This document shows, in pieces, positions 8,598-15,726 of a stretch of DNA of 30,483 bases. Origin of the DNA: Pseudomonadota bacterium. Lineage in GTDB: Bacteria; Pseudomonadota; Alphaproteobacteria; Sphingomonadales; Sphingomonadaceae. The stretch spans positions 1 to 30,483 of the forward strand of contig JAEWIL010000092.1 of assembly GCA_023387085.1 (NCBI GenBank), in the 5' to 3' direction. Numbering within the stretch: position 1 is the stretch's first letter; each line of letters starts with the position of its first letter. The translations under genes and the position numbers were made by a program. The notes under the pieces are model-generated. The model searched no databases. It saw only the letters and a list, made by a program, of their open reading frames with translations, and was not told the origin of the DNA.

Positions 8598-8636
8598 CTC
8601 CATCGACCCCGCGCGCAAGCGGTCTTGTCGATGGGG
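8598..8636 (+). promoter_or_regulatory. Expression-platform hairpin sequestering the btuB2 ribosome site
   Basis: CTCCATCGAC (8598-8607) pairs over 10 positions (one G-T wobble) with GTCGATGGGG (8627-8636). An inner stem CCGC (8609-8612) with GCGG (8619-8622) closes a GCGCAA loop. The right strand holds GGGG (8633-8636), the ribosome site six bases before ATG 8643. No U-run follows. CGATG at 8571-8575 could pair with the left arm (8601-8605) as a competing partner. This fits riboswitch control at translation initiation. Confidence 0.65.
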
Positions 8637-8642
8637 TTATCA

Positions 8643-10577
8643 ATGTTCAGAACTGTTTTTCGTACCACGCTTTCCGTGGCCGCCGTTGCGGCCGCGCTGC
8701 CTGCTTTCGCCGACGAAGCCGCCGACGCCGACAGTATCGTCGTTACAGCGACGCGCGCGCCGCTGACGCTCGACGAGATTCCCGCGTCGGTGGCGGTTCT
8801 CGACAAGGAGGCGATCGATCGCAGCCAGGATATCGGCGTCACCGAATTGCTGCTCCGCACGCCCGGGATCAGCATGTCGCGCAACGGCGGTTACGGCACC
8901 TCGACCTCGCTACGCATCCGCGGCGCCGAGAGCGACCAGACCGTCGTCGTGATCGACGGGGTCAAGCTCAACGACCCCTCGTCGACCGGCGGCGGCTTCA
9001 ACTTCGCCAATCTGCTTACCGGCGACATCACGCGGATCGAGGTGCTGCGCGGGCCGCAGTCGATCCTGTGGGGCAGCCAGGCGATCGGCGGCGTGGTCAA
9101 CGTCGTGACCGCGACGCCCGAAAAGCCGCTCGAAGGCAGTTTCGACATCGAGGGAGGATCACGCGACACGGTGAGCGCGCGCGCCGCGATCGGCGGCAAG
9201 GCCGGCCCCTTCGCCTGGCGCGTCGGCGGCCAGCGCTTCACCACCGACGGCGTCTCTTCCTACGCCAAGGCGTTTGGCGGCAGCGAGCGCGACGGCTATC
9301 GCAACTCCAATCTGTCCGGCCGCGCCGAATTGGCGCTTGCCGATAATATCCGCGTCGACCTCCGCGGCACATATGCGCGCGGACGGGTCGAATTCGACGG
9401 TTTCAGCGCGGACAGCGCCGACTATGGGCTGAGCAGGGAATTCGTCGGCTATGCGGGACTGAACCTCGACCTCTTCGACGGGCGTTTCCGCAACCGGATC
9501 GCTTATGCCTATACCGACACCAACCGCGACAATTACAATCCGGCGCGCGCGCGGCCGCAAAGCTTCGAGGCCGACGGCCGGAACAGGCGCTGGGAATATC
9601 AGGGCAGCGTCGACCTCGGCGACCGGATCAAGACCATCTTCGGGGTGGAGAACGAGCGCTCCCAATTCCGCAGCCGCTCGCCTTCGGCGTCGCTCGCGAC
9701 CCCGCTTCCAGCCTTCGCGCGCGGCAAGGCCGAGATCACGAGCCTCTATGGCCAGCTCAGCGTCGAGCCCATCGCCGGGCTGACGCTGAACGGCGGCGTC
9801 CGCTACGACGACCACAACCGCTACGGCGGGCAGACGCTGTTCGCCGCGGGCGGCGTATGGCGCCTTCCCACCGGTACCGTGCTTCGCGCGAGCTATGGCG
9901 AAGGCTTCAAGGCGCCATCGCTCTACCAACTGTTCAGCGAATATGGGAACGGCGCGCTGGATCCCGAGGAAGCCCACGGCTGGGAAGCCGGGATCGAGCA
10001 GCATCTGTTCGACCGCAAACTCGTCGTCGGCGCAACCTGGTTCGACCGCAAGACGGTGAATCAGATCATTTATAACGGCTGTTCGTCGGGCTCGACCGAT
10101 CCGCTCTGCTTCGTGCCCGGCGATCCCACGACGCCGCGCTACGGCTATTATCTCAACATCGCGCGCAGCGAGGCACACGGAGTTGAGGCAGCGGCGGCGC
10201 TGTCGCTCGGCGGGCTGACGGTCGACGGCAATTACAGCTGGATTGTCGCCGAGGATCGCTCGCCCGGTGCCAGCTTCGGCAATTGGCTGCCGCGCCGGCC
10301 GCGCGAAACCGCCAATGCGTCGGCGAGCTACGCCTTCGATTTCGGGCTGGAACTCGGCGCGGCGGTGCGCTGGGCGGGCAAGAGCTACGACAATGCCAAC
10401 AATGCGCAGCGGCTCGACGATTATACCCTCTTCGACCTGCGCGCCGAGCTCCAGCTGTCGGACGCCGTGAAGCTGTTCGCGCGCGCCGAGAATGTCTTCG
10501 ACGAGCAATATATGACCGCCTATCGCTACGGCACGCTGGGCCGCAGCCTTTATGCCGGCGTCCGGGGGCGGTTCTGA
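8643..10577 (+). CDS. btuB: TonB-dependent vitamin B12/corrinoid receptor (BtuB), copy 2
   Basis: This 644-residue outer-membrane receptor is paralogous to the first. A signal peptide spans residues 1-23 (MFRTVFRTTL to PAFA). A TonB box SIVVTAT lies at 31-37. The plug contains LRIRGAESDQTVVVIDGVKL and SQAIGGVVNVV. The barrel ends in a terminal Phe (YAGVRGRF). ATG 8643 is chosen for GGGG at 8633-8636. TTG 8625 and ATG 8631 are in frame upstream but lie inside the sequestering hairpin. Its stop overlaps the start of the next gene (TGATG). It shares plug motifs with copy 1 but the barrels differ, so the two may prefer different corrinoids. That preference is inference. Confidence 0.93.
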   Translation: MFRTVFRTTLSVAAVAAALPAFADEAADADSIVVTATRAPLTLDEIPASVAVLDKEAIDRSQDIGVTELLLRTPGISMSRNGGYGTSTSLRIRGAESDQTVVVIDGVKLNDPSSTGGGFNFANLLTGDITRIEVLRGPQSILWGSQAIGGVVNVVTATPEKPLEGSFDIEGGSRDTVSARAAIGGKAGPFAWRVGGQRFTTDGVSSYAKAFGGSERDGYRNSNLSGRAELALADNIRVDLRGTYARGRVEFDGFSADSADYGLSREFVGYAGLNLDLFDGRFRNRIAYAYTDTNRDNYNPARARPQSFEADGRNRRWEYQGSVDLGDRIKTIFGVENERSQFRSRSPSASLATPLPAFARGKAEITSLYGQLSVEPIAGLTLNGGVRYDDHNRYGGQTLFAAGGVWRLPTGTVLRASYGEGFKAPSLYQLFSEYGNGALDPEEAHGWEAGIEQHLFDRKLVVGATWFDRKTVNQIIYNGCSSGSTDPLCFVPGDPTTPRYGYYLNIARSEAHGVEAAAALSLGGLTVDGNYSWIVAEDRSPGASFGNWLPRRPRETANASASYAFDFGLELGAAVRWAGKSYDNANNAQRLDDYTLFDLRAELQLSDAVKLFARAENVFDEQYMTAYRYGTLGRSLYAGVRGRF

Positions 10578-11134
10578 TGGCGCGCGCGATGTCGGACCGC
10601 AGCACCTCCATGCTGTGGATTTCGCTGCTGACTGCGGCGAGCACGGGGACGACCTTGCTGCTCGCCTGCGCGACGCCTTTCCCGGCGCTCGCGGCGCTCG
10701 CCGCGGTGCATATGCGGCCGCGCGGCGGCATCGCGCTGATGCTGCTCGCGTGGGCGGCGAGCCAGGCGGTCGGCTTCGGTCTGCTCGGTTATCCGCACGA
10801 TCCGCTGACGCTGGGCTGGGGCGCCGCGCTGGCGACCGCCGCTGCCGGCTCGGCACTCGCGGGCTATGCAGTAATCGCCCGGCTGGGCACGCGCCCCGTC
10901 GCGGTGCAGCTCGCCACGGCCTATGGCGCGGGCTTCCTCGCGTTCAAGACGGTGGTCGCGGCATGGGCGCTGGTGCTTGGTGGGCTTCACACCGCCACCG
11001 CGCCAAGCCTGCTCTTCGAACAATTCGTGCGCAATGGCGCGATCCTCGCCGGGCTCTACCTCCTCTACCGCGTCCTCGTCGCAGCGGGCGTTCCGGCCCC
11101 GCCGCGGCGCGAAGCGATGCCGTACCGATGCTGA
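10577..11134 (+). CDS. Unrecognised polytopic membrane protein in the B12 operon, candidate corrinoid or cobalt transport component
   Basis: This 185-residue hydrophobic protein has about five or six membrane segments (roughly 12-30, 34-46, 49-71, 78-100, 105-131, 150-172) and no signal peptide. A short CATPFP element (31-36) lies between the first two segments. Cys31 is the only cysteine apart from the last residue. Size and helix count resemble S-components of ECF vitamin transporters, including the solitary B12 transporter BtuM, but I do not recognise a family signature. The start overlaps the btuB2 stop (TGATG), and the last 7 bases overlap the DUF1636 gene, so it is translated as part of the B12 operon. 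Function is inferred from position only. A general membrane accessory role remains possible. Confidence 0.8.
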   Translation: MARAMSDRSTSMLWISLLTAASTGTTLLLACATPFPALAALAAVHMRPRGGIALMLLAWAASQAVGFGLLGYPHDPLTLGWGAALATAAAGSALAGYAVIARLGTRPVAVQLATAYGAGFLAFKTVVAAWALVLGGLHTATAPSLLFEQFVRNGAILAGLYLLYRVLVAAGVPAPPRREAMPYRC

Positions 11135-11535
11135 CGCGCGTCGACTCCGGTCCGGCGGTGGTCGCCTGCTCGACCTGCCGCCACAGCCGCGACGCGCGGA
11201 CCGATGCGGCGGGCGTCAGCGGCGGCGCCCGCCTTATCGAGGCCTTGCAGCGGCTCAAGGCCAGCGATCCGCGCTACGCCGGCATCGCGGTGCAGGCGAT
11301 GCCGTGCCTCTTCGCCTGTCACGATCATTGCACCGTCCATCTGCGCGCGCCGGACAAGGTCGGCTATGTCGTCGGCCGCTTTGCTCCCGACGCGGACTCG
11401 GCGCGCGCGATCCTCGATTATGCAGTCCACTATGCAGCGAGCGCGCACGGCCGCGTCGCCTATGCCGACTGGCCCGAGGGCGTCAAAGGCCATTTCATCG
11501 TTCGCACCCCGCCCGCAGGATATGTCGCCGAATGA
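11128..11535 (+). CDS. DUF1636 family cysteine-rich protein, likely metal or Fe-S binding
   Basis: This 135-residue soluble protein has the DUF1636 pattern: CSTC at residues 14-17 and CLFACHDHC at 60-68, giving cysteines 14, 17, 60, 64 and 68. This resembles thioredoxin-like [2Fe-2S] ferredoxins. The C-terminus GHFIVRTPP is typical of the family. DUF1636 genes are known near cobalamin genes such as cobW in other proteobacteria. Here the gene overlaps the membrane protein by 7 bases and cobT by 4 bases, so it belongs to the operon. A redox role in corrinoid reduction or a metal-handling role is inference. The cofactor has not been shown. Confidence 0.88.
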   Translation: MLTRVDSGPAVVACSTCRHSRDARTDAAGVSGGARLIEALQRLKASDPRYAGIAVQAMPCLFACHDHCTVHLRAPDKVGYVVGRFAPDADSARAILDYAVHYAASAHGRVAYADWPEGVKGHFIVRTPPAGYVAE

Positions 11536-12545
11536 GCTTCCCCTCGCTTGCCGCCTTCGAAAAGGCTCTCGACGATCCGCGTAGCCCGGACCGCGAGGCC
11601 GAAGCTCGCGCGCGGGCGCGGCAGGCGGTGCTGACCAAGCCTGCGGGATCGCTCGGTTTGCTCGAGGAGATTGCGATCTTCTTCGCCGGCTGGCAGGGCC
11701 GCGAGCGGCCGCGAATCGACCGCGGCCGCGCGGTTATCTTTGCGGGCAATCATGGCGTGACGGCGCATGGCGTCAGTGCCTTTCCGCCAAGCGTCACCGC
11801 GCAAATGGTCGCCAACTTCCGCGCCGGCGGCGCCGCGATCAACGCCCTGTCGGAGGCGGCCGGGCTGGACCTGAGAATCGTCGCACTCGACCTCGATCGC
11901 CCGACCGCCGATTTCACGGTCGCGCCTGCAATGAACGAAGAGGAATGCCTTGCCGCGCTGAACGCGGGAGCAGGGGCGGTCGCGGAAGATCTCGACCTCC
12001 TTGTCCTCGGCGAGATGGGGATCGGCAATTCGACCGCGGCGGCGGCGCTCGCGGCGCGAAGTTTAGGCGGCACCGCAGGCGACTGGGTCGGGCCCGGCAC
12101 CGGGGTCGACAGCAAAGGGGTCGTGCGCAAGGCCGACGTCGTGACGCGCGCCCTCGCCGTCCACGCCTCTGCGCCGCGTTCGGCGTTCGAAACCTTGCGC
12201 CGGGTCGGAGGGCGCGAAATCGCCGCGATCGCCGGCGCGGTCCTGCGGGCGCGCCAGCTTGGCATTCCGGTGCTGCTCGACGGCTTCATCTGTTGCTCGG
12301 CCATCGCGCCGCTCGCGGCCGACAATCCCGCGATCACCGTGCATTGCCTCGCGGGCCATTGTTCGGCCGAGCCAGGGCATGCGCGCCTGCTTCGGCACCT
12401 CGGGCTCGACCCGATTCTGTCGCTCGGCATGCGGCTTGGCGAGGGCAGCGGCGCTGCAGTCGCGGCCGGGGTCGTCCGTGCCGCCCTCGCCGCGCATAAT
12501 GGCATGGCGACCTTCGACGAAGCGGCGGTTTCCGCCGGGCTATGA
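11532..12545 (+). CDS. cobT: Nicotinate-nucleotide--dimethylbenzimidazole phosphoribosyltransferase
   Basis: This 337-residue cytoplasmic enzyme activates the lower-ligand base by moving ribose phosphate from nicotinate mononucleotide to dimethylbenzimidazole, giving alpha-ribazole phosphate. Family motifs are KPAGSLG (36-42), FAGNHGVTAHGVSAFP (70-85), GEMGIGNST (160-168) and GEGSGA (303-308). Glu304 matches the catalytic glutamate of the family. Length agrees with known CobT proteins (about 340-355). It overlaps DUF1636 upstream and cobC downstream by 4 bases each (ATGA). No bluB for making dimethylbenzimidazole is in the window. Confidence 0.97.
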   Translation: MSFPSLAAFEKALDDPRSPDREAEARARARQAVLTKPAGSLGLLEEIAIFFAGWQGRERPRIDRGRAVIFAGNHGVTAHGVSAFPPSVTAQMVANFRAGGAAINALSEAAGLDLRIVALDLDRPTADFTVAPAMNEEECLAALNAGAGAVAEDLDLLVLGEMGIGNSTAAAALAARSLGGTAGDWVGPGTGVDSKGVVRKADVVTRALAVHASAPRSAFETLRRVGGREIAAIAGAVLRARQLGIPVLLDGFICCSAIAPLAADNPAITVHCLAGHCSAEPGHARLLRHLGLDPILSLGMRLGEGSGAAVAAGVVRAALAAHNGMATFDEAAVSAGL

Positions 12546-13111
12546 CCAGCTTCATCCTCCATTTGCTGCGCCACGGTGCCCTCGAGACGCCGGGGCTGTT
12601 CATGGGCCGCACCGATGGCATGCCGTCGGCGGAGGGCATCCGTGCCTGCGTCGAGCGGACCGCGGCGCTCAGGGTCGAGCGACTGATCGCCTCCGATCTG
12701 CGGCGTTGCGCGCGCGCTGCCGAAGACATGAGCAAGGCCTTGACTGTACCGCTTGAACGCGACCCGCGCTGGCGCGAGCTCGATTTCGGCGATTGGGAAG
12801 GACAGGCGGCAAGCGCGCTCGACCCCGATGCGCTGGGCCGCTTCTGGTCCGATCCCGACGCCAACCCGCCGCCCGGCGGCGAACGCTGGTCGTCGCTCGT
12901 CGCGCGGGTATCCGGCGCGATCGACACACTCGATCCGGTCGATACGCTGGTCGTCACACACGGCGGCGCGATGCGCGCTGCGCTTCACCATCTGTGCGGC
13001 TTCGACCAGCGCCAGCTGTGGGCATTCGACCTTCCCTATGGCGCGTTGCTATCGTGCCGCGTCTGGCGCGGCGAAGAACCGGGGGCGCAAATCATCGGGC
13101 TTCGCTCATGA
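12542..13111 (+). CDS. cobC: Histidine phosphatase family protein, probable alpha-ribazole phosphatase
   Basis: This 189-residue member of the phosphoglycerate-mutase-like histidine phosphatase superfamily carries the catalytic motif LRHG (9-12, His11), Arg55, Glu79 in RELDFGDWEG, and His140 in VVTHGG. In the nucleotide loop pathway such a protein removes the phosphate from alpha-ribazole phosphate or from adenosylcobalamin phosphate. Its place between cobT and cobS, with 4-base overlaps on both sides, supports this role over a general phosphatase. The symbol follows the Salmonella usage, where cobC is the phosphatase. It should not be confused with cobC of Pseudomonas, the decarboxylase. Confidence 0.9.
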   Translation: MTSFILHLLRHGALETPGLFMGRTDGMPSAEGIRACVERTAALRVERLIASDLRRCARAAEDMSKALTVPLERDPRWRELDFGDWEGQAASALDPDALGRFWSDPDANPPPGGERWSSLVARVSGAIDTLDPVDTLVVTHGGAMRAALHHLCGFDQRQLWAFDLPYGALLSCRVWRGEEPGAQIIGLRS

Positions 13112-13827
13112 AGGGGCTGGTCGTCGCGATTCAGTTCCTGACCCGGCTGCCGACGCCGCGACTGGCAGTATCGAGCGACGAGTTCGCCGCTTCGATGCGC
13201 TGGTTCCCCGCCGTCGGACTGATCGTCGGCGCGCTGGTCGCAGGCGGGGGCTGGGGCGGCGCGCGGATCGATCCATGGACAGGCGCGCTCGCCTCGTTGC
13301 TGCTGTGGGTGGCGGTCACCGGCGCGCTCCATCTCGACGGCCTTGGCGACATCGCCGATGCGAGCGGAGCCGCGCACAGGAATCGCGAACGCCTGCTCGC
13401 GGTGTTCGGCGATCCGCATGCCGGTAGCTTCGCGGTCGTCGCGATCGGACTGCAACTGCTCGCCAAGCTGGTGCTGCTGCACGGATTGATCGAGAGCGAT
13501 GCTTATGCGGCCGTCGCGCTCGTGCCATTCGCGGCACGGATGGGGCCGCTTGTCTGGTCGCGCTGGCTGCCCGATCTGCACAGCGGCCTTGGCTCGAAGT
13601 TTCGCGGCGCGGTACGGCCCGTCGACATCGCGATCTGGACGGCGCTGCTCGCCGCTTTCGCGTTCGTCTCGCCCTCGCTGCCGATCGCCCCGGTCGCCTT
13701 TTTCTGGTGGCGCCTGTGGTTGCTTCACCGGATCGGCGGCATTTCGGGCGATGGGCATGGCGCGGGCATCGAAATCACCGAAAGCCTGCTGCTGTTCGCG
13801 GCGCTCGTGTGGACGCATATCTCATGA
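13108..13827 (+). CDS. cobS: Adenosylcobinamide-GDP ribazoletransferase (cobalamin synthase)
   Basis: This 239-residue integral membrane enzyme joins adenosylcobinamide-GDP with alpha-ribazole (or its phosphate) to form adenosylcobalamin (or its phosphate). It begins with the family start IQFLTRLPTP (8-17) and carries HLDGLGDIADA (75-85), a metal-binding acidic motif, plus GDGHGAGIEITE near the C-terminus. About six hydrophobic segments are visible, in line with its known inner-membrane location. It overlaps cobC and the downstream cobD by 4 bases each. Length is close to that of E. coli CobS (247). Confidence 0.96.
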   Translation: MKGLVVAIQFLTRLPTPRLAVSSDEFAASMRWFPAVGLIVGALVAGGGWGGARIDPWTGALASLLLWVAVTGALHLDGLGDIADASGAAHRNRERLLAVFGDPHAGSFAVVAIGLQLLAKLVLLHGLIESDAYAAVALVPFAARMGPLVWSRWLPDLHSGLGSKFRGAVRPVDIAIWTALLAAFAFVSPSLPIAPVAFFWWRLWLLHRIGGISGDGHGAGIEITESLLLFAALVWTHIS

Positions 13828-14795
13828 CGGCCGACTGGACCTGGCACGGCGGCGCGGTCGAGACCGCACGCCGACATTTCGGTACCGGCGACCGGCCATG
13901 GATCGACCTGTCGACCGGGATCAACCCGCACCGCTGGCCGGGCGCCGACGCCATCGTAATCGACTGGCACCGCCTGCCCGAACGCGAGGCGCTTGCCGAC
14001 CTCGAAGCGGCGGCGGCCGCGCATTTCGGCGCGCTGCCCCATCATGTCTGCGCCGTCCCCGGCAGCGAGATCGGGCTGCGCCTCACAGGCCGAATCATCG
14101 GCGGCGCGGCGCGGCATATCGCGCCCTCCTATCGCACCCATGGCGAGATGTTCGCCGATACCGCGCCGGTCACTCTGGATGAAGCAAGCGGCAACGCTAC
14201 GCTCGTGCTTGCCAATCCGAACAACCCTGACGGGCGCATTGTCGATCCTGCGGTGGTCGAAACCCTGCTTGCCGGACGCACGGGTTGGCTGCTCGTCGAC
14301 GAAGCCTTCGCCGATTGCGACCCGGCAGTCAGCATCGCGCATCGCGTCGATGACGACGTCCGTCTGCTCGTCTTCCGCTCTTTCGGTAAATTCTTCGGGC
14401 TCGCGGGCCTCCGTCTCGGTTTCGTGATCGGGCCGCCTTACATCCTCGATCCGCTGCGCGAATTGCTCGGAGCCTGGCCGGTGTCCGCCGCCGCAATAGC
14501 CATCGGCACCGCCGCCTATCGTGACCGACACTGGATTGACGCGATGCGCGCGCGGTTGCGCGTCGAAGCTGGAGCACTCGATGTCGTGCTTGAACGTCAC
14601 GGTTTCGCGGCGTGCGGCGATTGTTCCCTGTTCCGGCTGGTCGAAACCGAAGACGCGGCCGCGCTGTTCGGGAGGCTCGCGCGCGCCGCGATCCTCGCAC
14701 GTCCGTTCGTCGACCAGCCGCGCTGGCTGCGCCTCGGCCTTCCCGGCAGCGACGAGGCGCTTTCCCGGCTCGACGCGGCGCTGGCCGATGGCTGA
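13824..14795 (+). CDS. cobD: L-threonine-O-3-phosphate decarboxylase, PLP-dependent (CobD of Salmonella, CobC of Pseudomonas)
   Basis: This 323-residue fold-type I PLP enzyme makes (R)-1-amino-2-propanol phosphate, the linker between corrin ring and nucleotide loop. Visible are the N-terminal DLSTGINP (28-35) typical of the CobD/CobC group, NPNNPDG (131-137), the PLP-contacting VDEAF (158-162), and the Schiff-base lysine Lys189 in FRSFGKFFGLAGLRLG. It resembles histidinol-phosphate aminotransferase, but the B12 operon and the start motif favour the decarboxylase. It overlaps cobS by 4 bases and cbiB by 8 bases. No threonine kinase gene (pduX/bluE type) is in the window. Confidence 0.93.
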   Translation: MTADWTWHGGAVETARRHFGTGDRPWIDLSTGINPHRWPGADAIVIDWHRLPEREALADLEAAAAAHFGALPHHVCAVPGSEIGLRLTGRIIGGAARHIAPSYRTHGEMFADTAPVTLDEASGNATLVLANPNNPDGRIVDPAVVETLLAGRTGWLLVDEAFADCDPAVSIAHRVDDDVRLLVFRSFGKFFGLAGLRLGFVIGPPYILDPLRELLGAWPVSAAAIAIGTAAYRDRHWIDAMRARLRVEAGALDVVLERHGFAACGDCSLFRLVETEDAAALFGRLARAAILARPFVDQPRWLRLGLPGSDEALSRLDAALADG

Positions 14796-15726
14796 ACTCG
14801 TCGCCCTCACAGCGCTCGCGCTCGATGCCGCGCTCGGCTGGCCGGCACCGCTCTATCGCCGGATCGGCCATCCGGTCGGGCTGTTCGCAAAAATGATCAA
14901 TGCCTGCGAAACGCGCTGGAATAAAAAGGAAACCCGCTTTGCACGGCGGCGTGCGCTCGGCATCGCGACCGTGTCGTTGCTCCTGGTCGTCGCGGGCGGC
15001 GGCGCGTTCGCGATCGAGATGCTGCTGACGCGAGCTTTTGGGGATTCTGCGTGGATCGCGACGGCGCTCCTCGCATGGCCCGCGTTGGCGCAGCGCAGCC
15101 TGTTCGATCATGTCCGGGCCGTCGCCGATGCGCTCGAAGGCAGCGACCTTTCGACCGCGCGGGCCGCGGTCGGCGCAATCGTCGGCCGCGACACCGCCGC
15201 GCTCGACGAAAGCGGCATCGCGCGCGCGGCGATAGAAAGCCTCGCCGAAAGTTTCTGCGACGGCGTCGCCGCGCCGCTGTTCTGGCTGTTGCTGTTCGGG
15301 CTGCCCGGGACTTGGGCCTATAAGGCGATCAACACCGCCGACAGCGTGATCGGTCACCGCGAGGAACGCTGGCGCGCCTTCGGCTGGGCGGCGGCGCGCG
15401 CCGACGATCTCGCCAATCTTGTTCCGGCTCGCCTTGCGGCGCTCTTTCTCTGTGTCGCGGGGGGAGGCGGCTGGCGCACCATGCTTCGCGATGCGCGCAA
15501 CCATGCCTCGCCCAACGCGGGCTGGCCCGAAGCCGCGATGGCAGGTGCGCTCGGGCTTCGCCTTGCCGGACCGATCGCCTATGACGGGGTCATGCACGTC
15601 AAACCCTGGATCGGCGATGGACGGACAAACGCCTCGGCGCTCGATATCCGCCGTGCATTGCGCGTCTATATGATGGCCTGCCTACTGCTCTGGCTGATCG
15701 CGGGGAGCGCCACATGGGCGCTTTGA
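14788..15726 (+). CDS. cbiB: Adenosylcobinamide-phosphate synthase
   Basis: This 312-residue integral membrane enzyme of the CbiB/CobD family condenses adenosylcobyric acid with aminopropanol (phosphate) to give adenosylcobinamide (phosphate). Family signatures are the start LDAALGWPAPLYRRIGHPVG, VGRDTAALDESGIARAAIES, AYKAINTADSVIGH, WAAARADDLANLVPARL and NAGWPEAAMAGALG. Several membrane segments are visible, with one at the extreme C-terminus. The start at 14788 overlaps the cobD stop by 8 bases, and the end overlaps cobQ by 13 bases. Length agrees with the family (about 310-320). Confidence 0.96.
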   Translation: MAELVALTALALDAALGWPAPLYRRIGHPVGLFAKMINACETRWNKKETRFARRRALGIATVSLLLVVAGGGAFAIEMLLTRAFGDSAWIATALLAWPALAQRSLFDHVRAVADALEGSDLSTARAAVGAIVGRDTAALDESGIARAAIESLAESFCDGVAAPLFWLLLFGLPGTWAYKAINTADSVIGHREERWRAFGWAAARADDLANLVPARLAALFLCVAGGGGWRTMLRDARNHASPNAGWPEAAMAGALGLRLAGPIAYDGVMHVKPWIGDGRTNASALDIRRALRVYMMACLLLWLIAGSATWAL

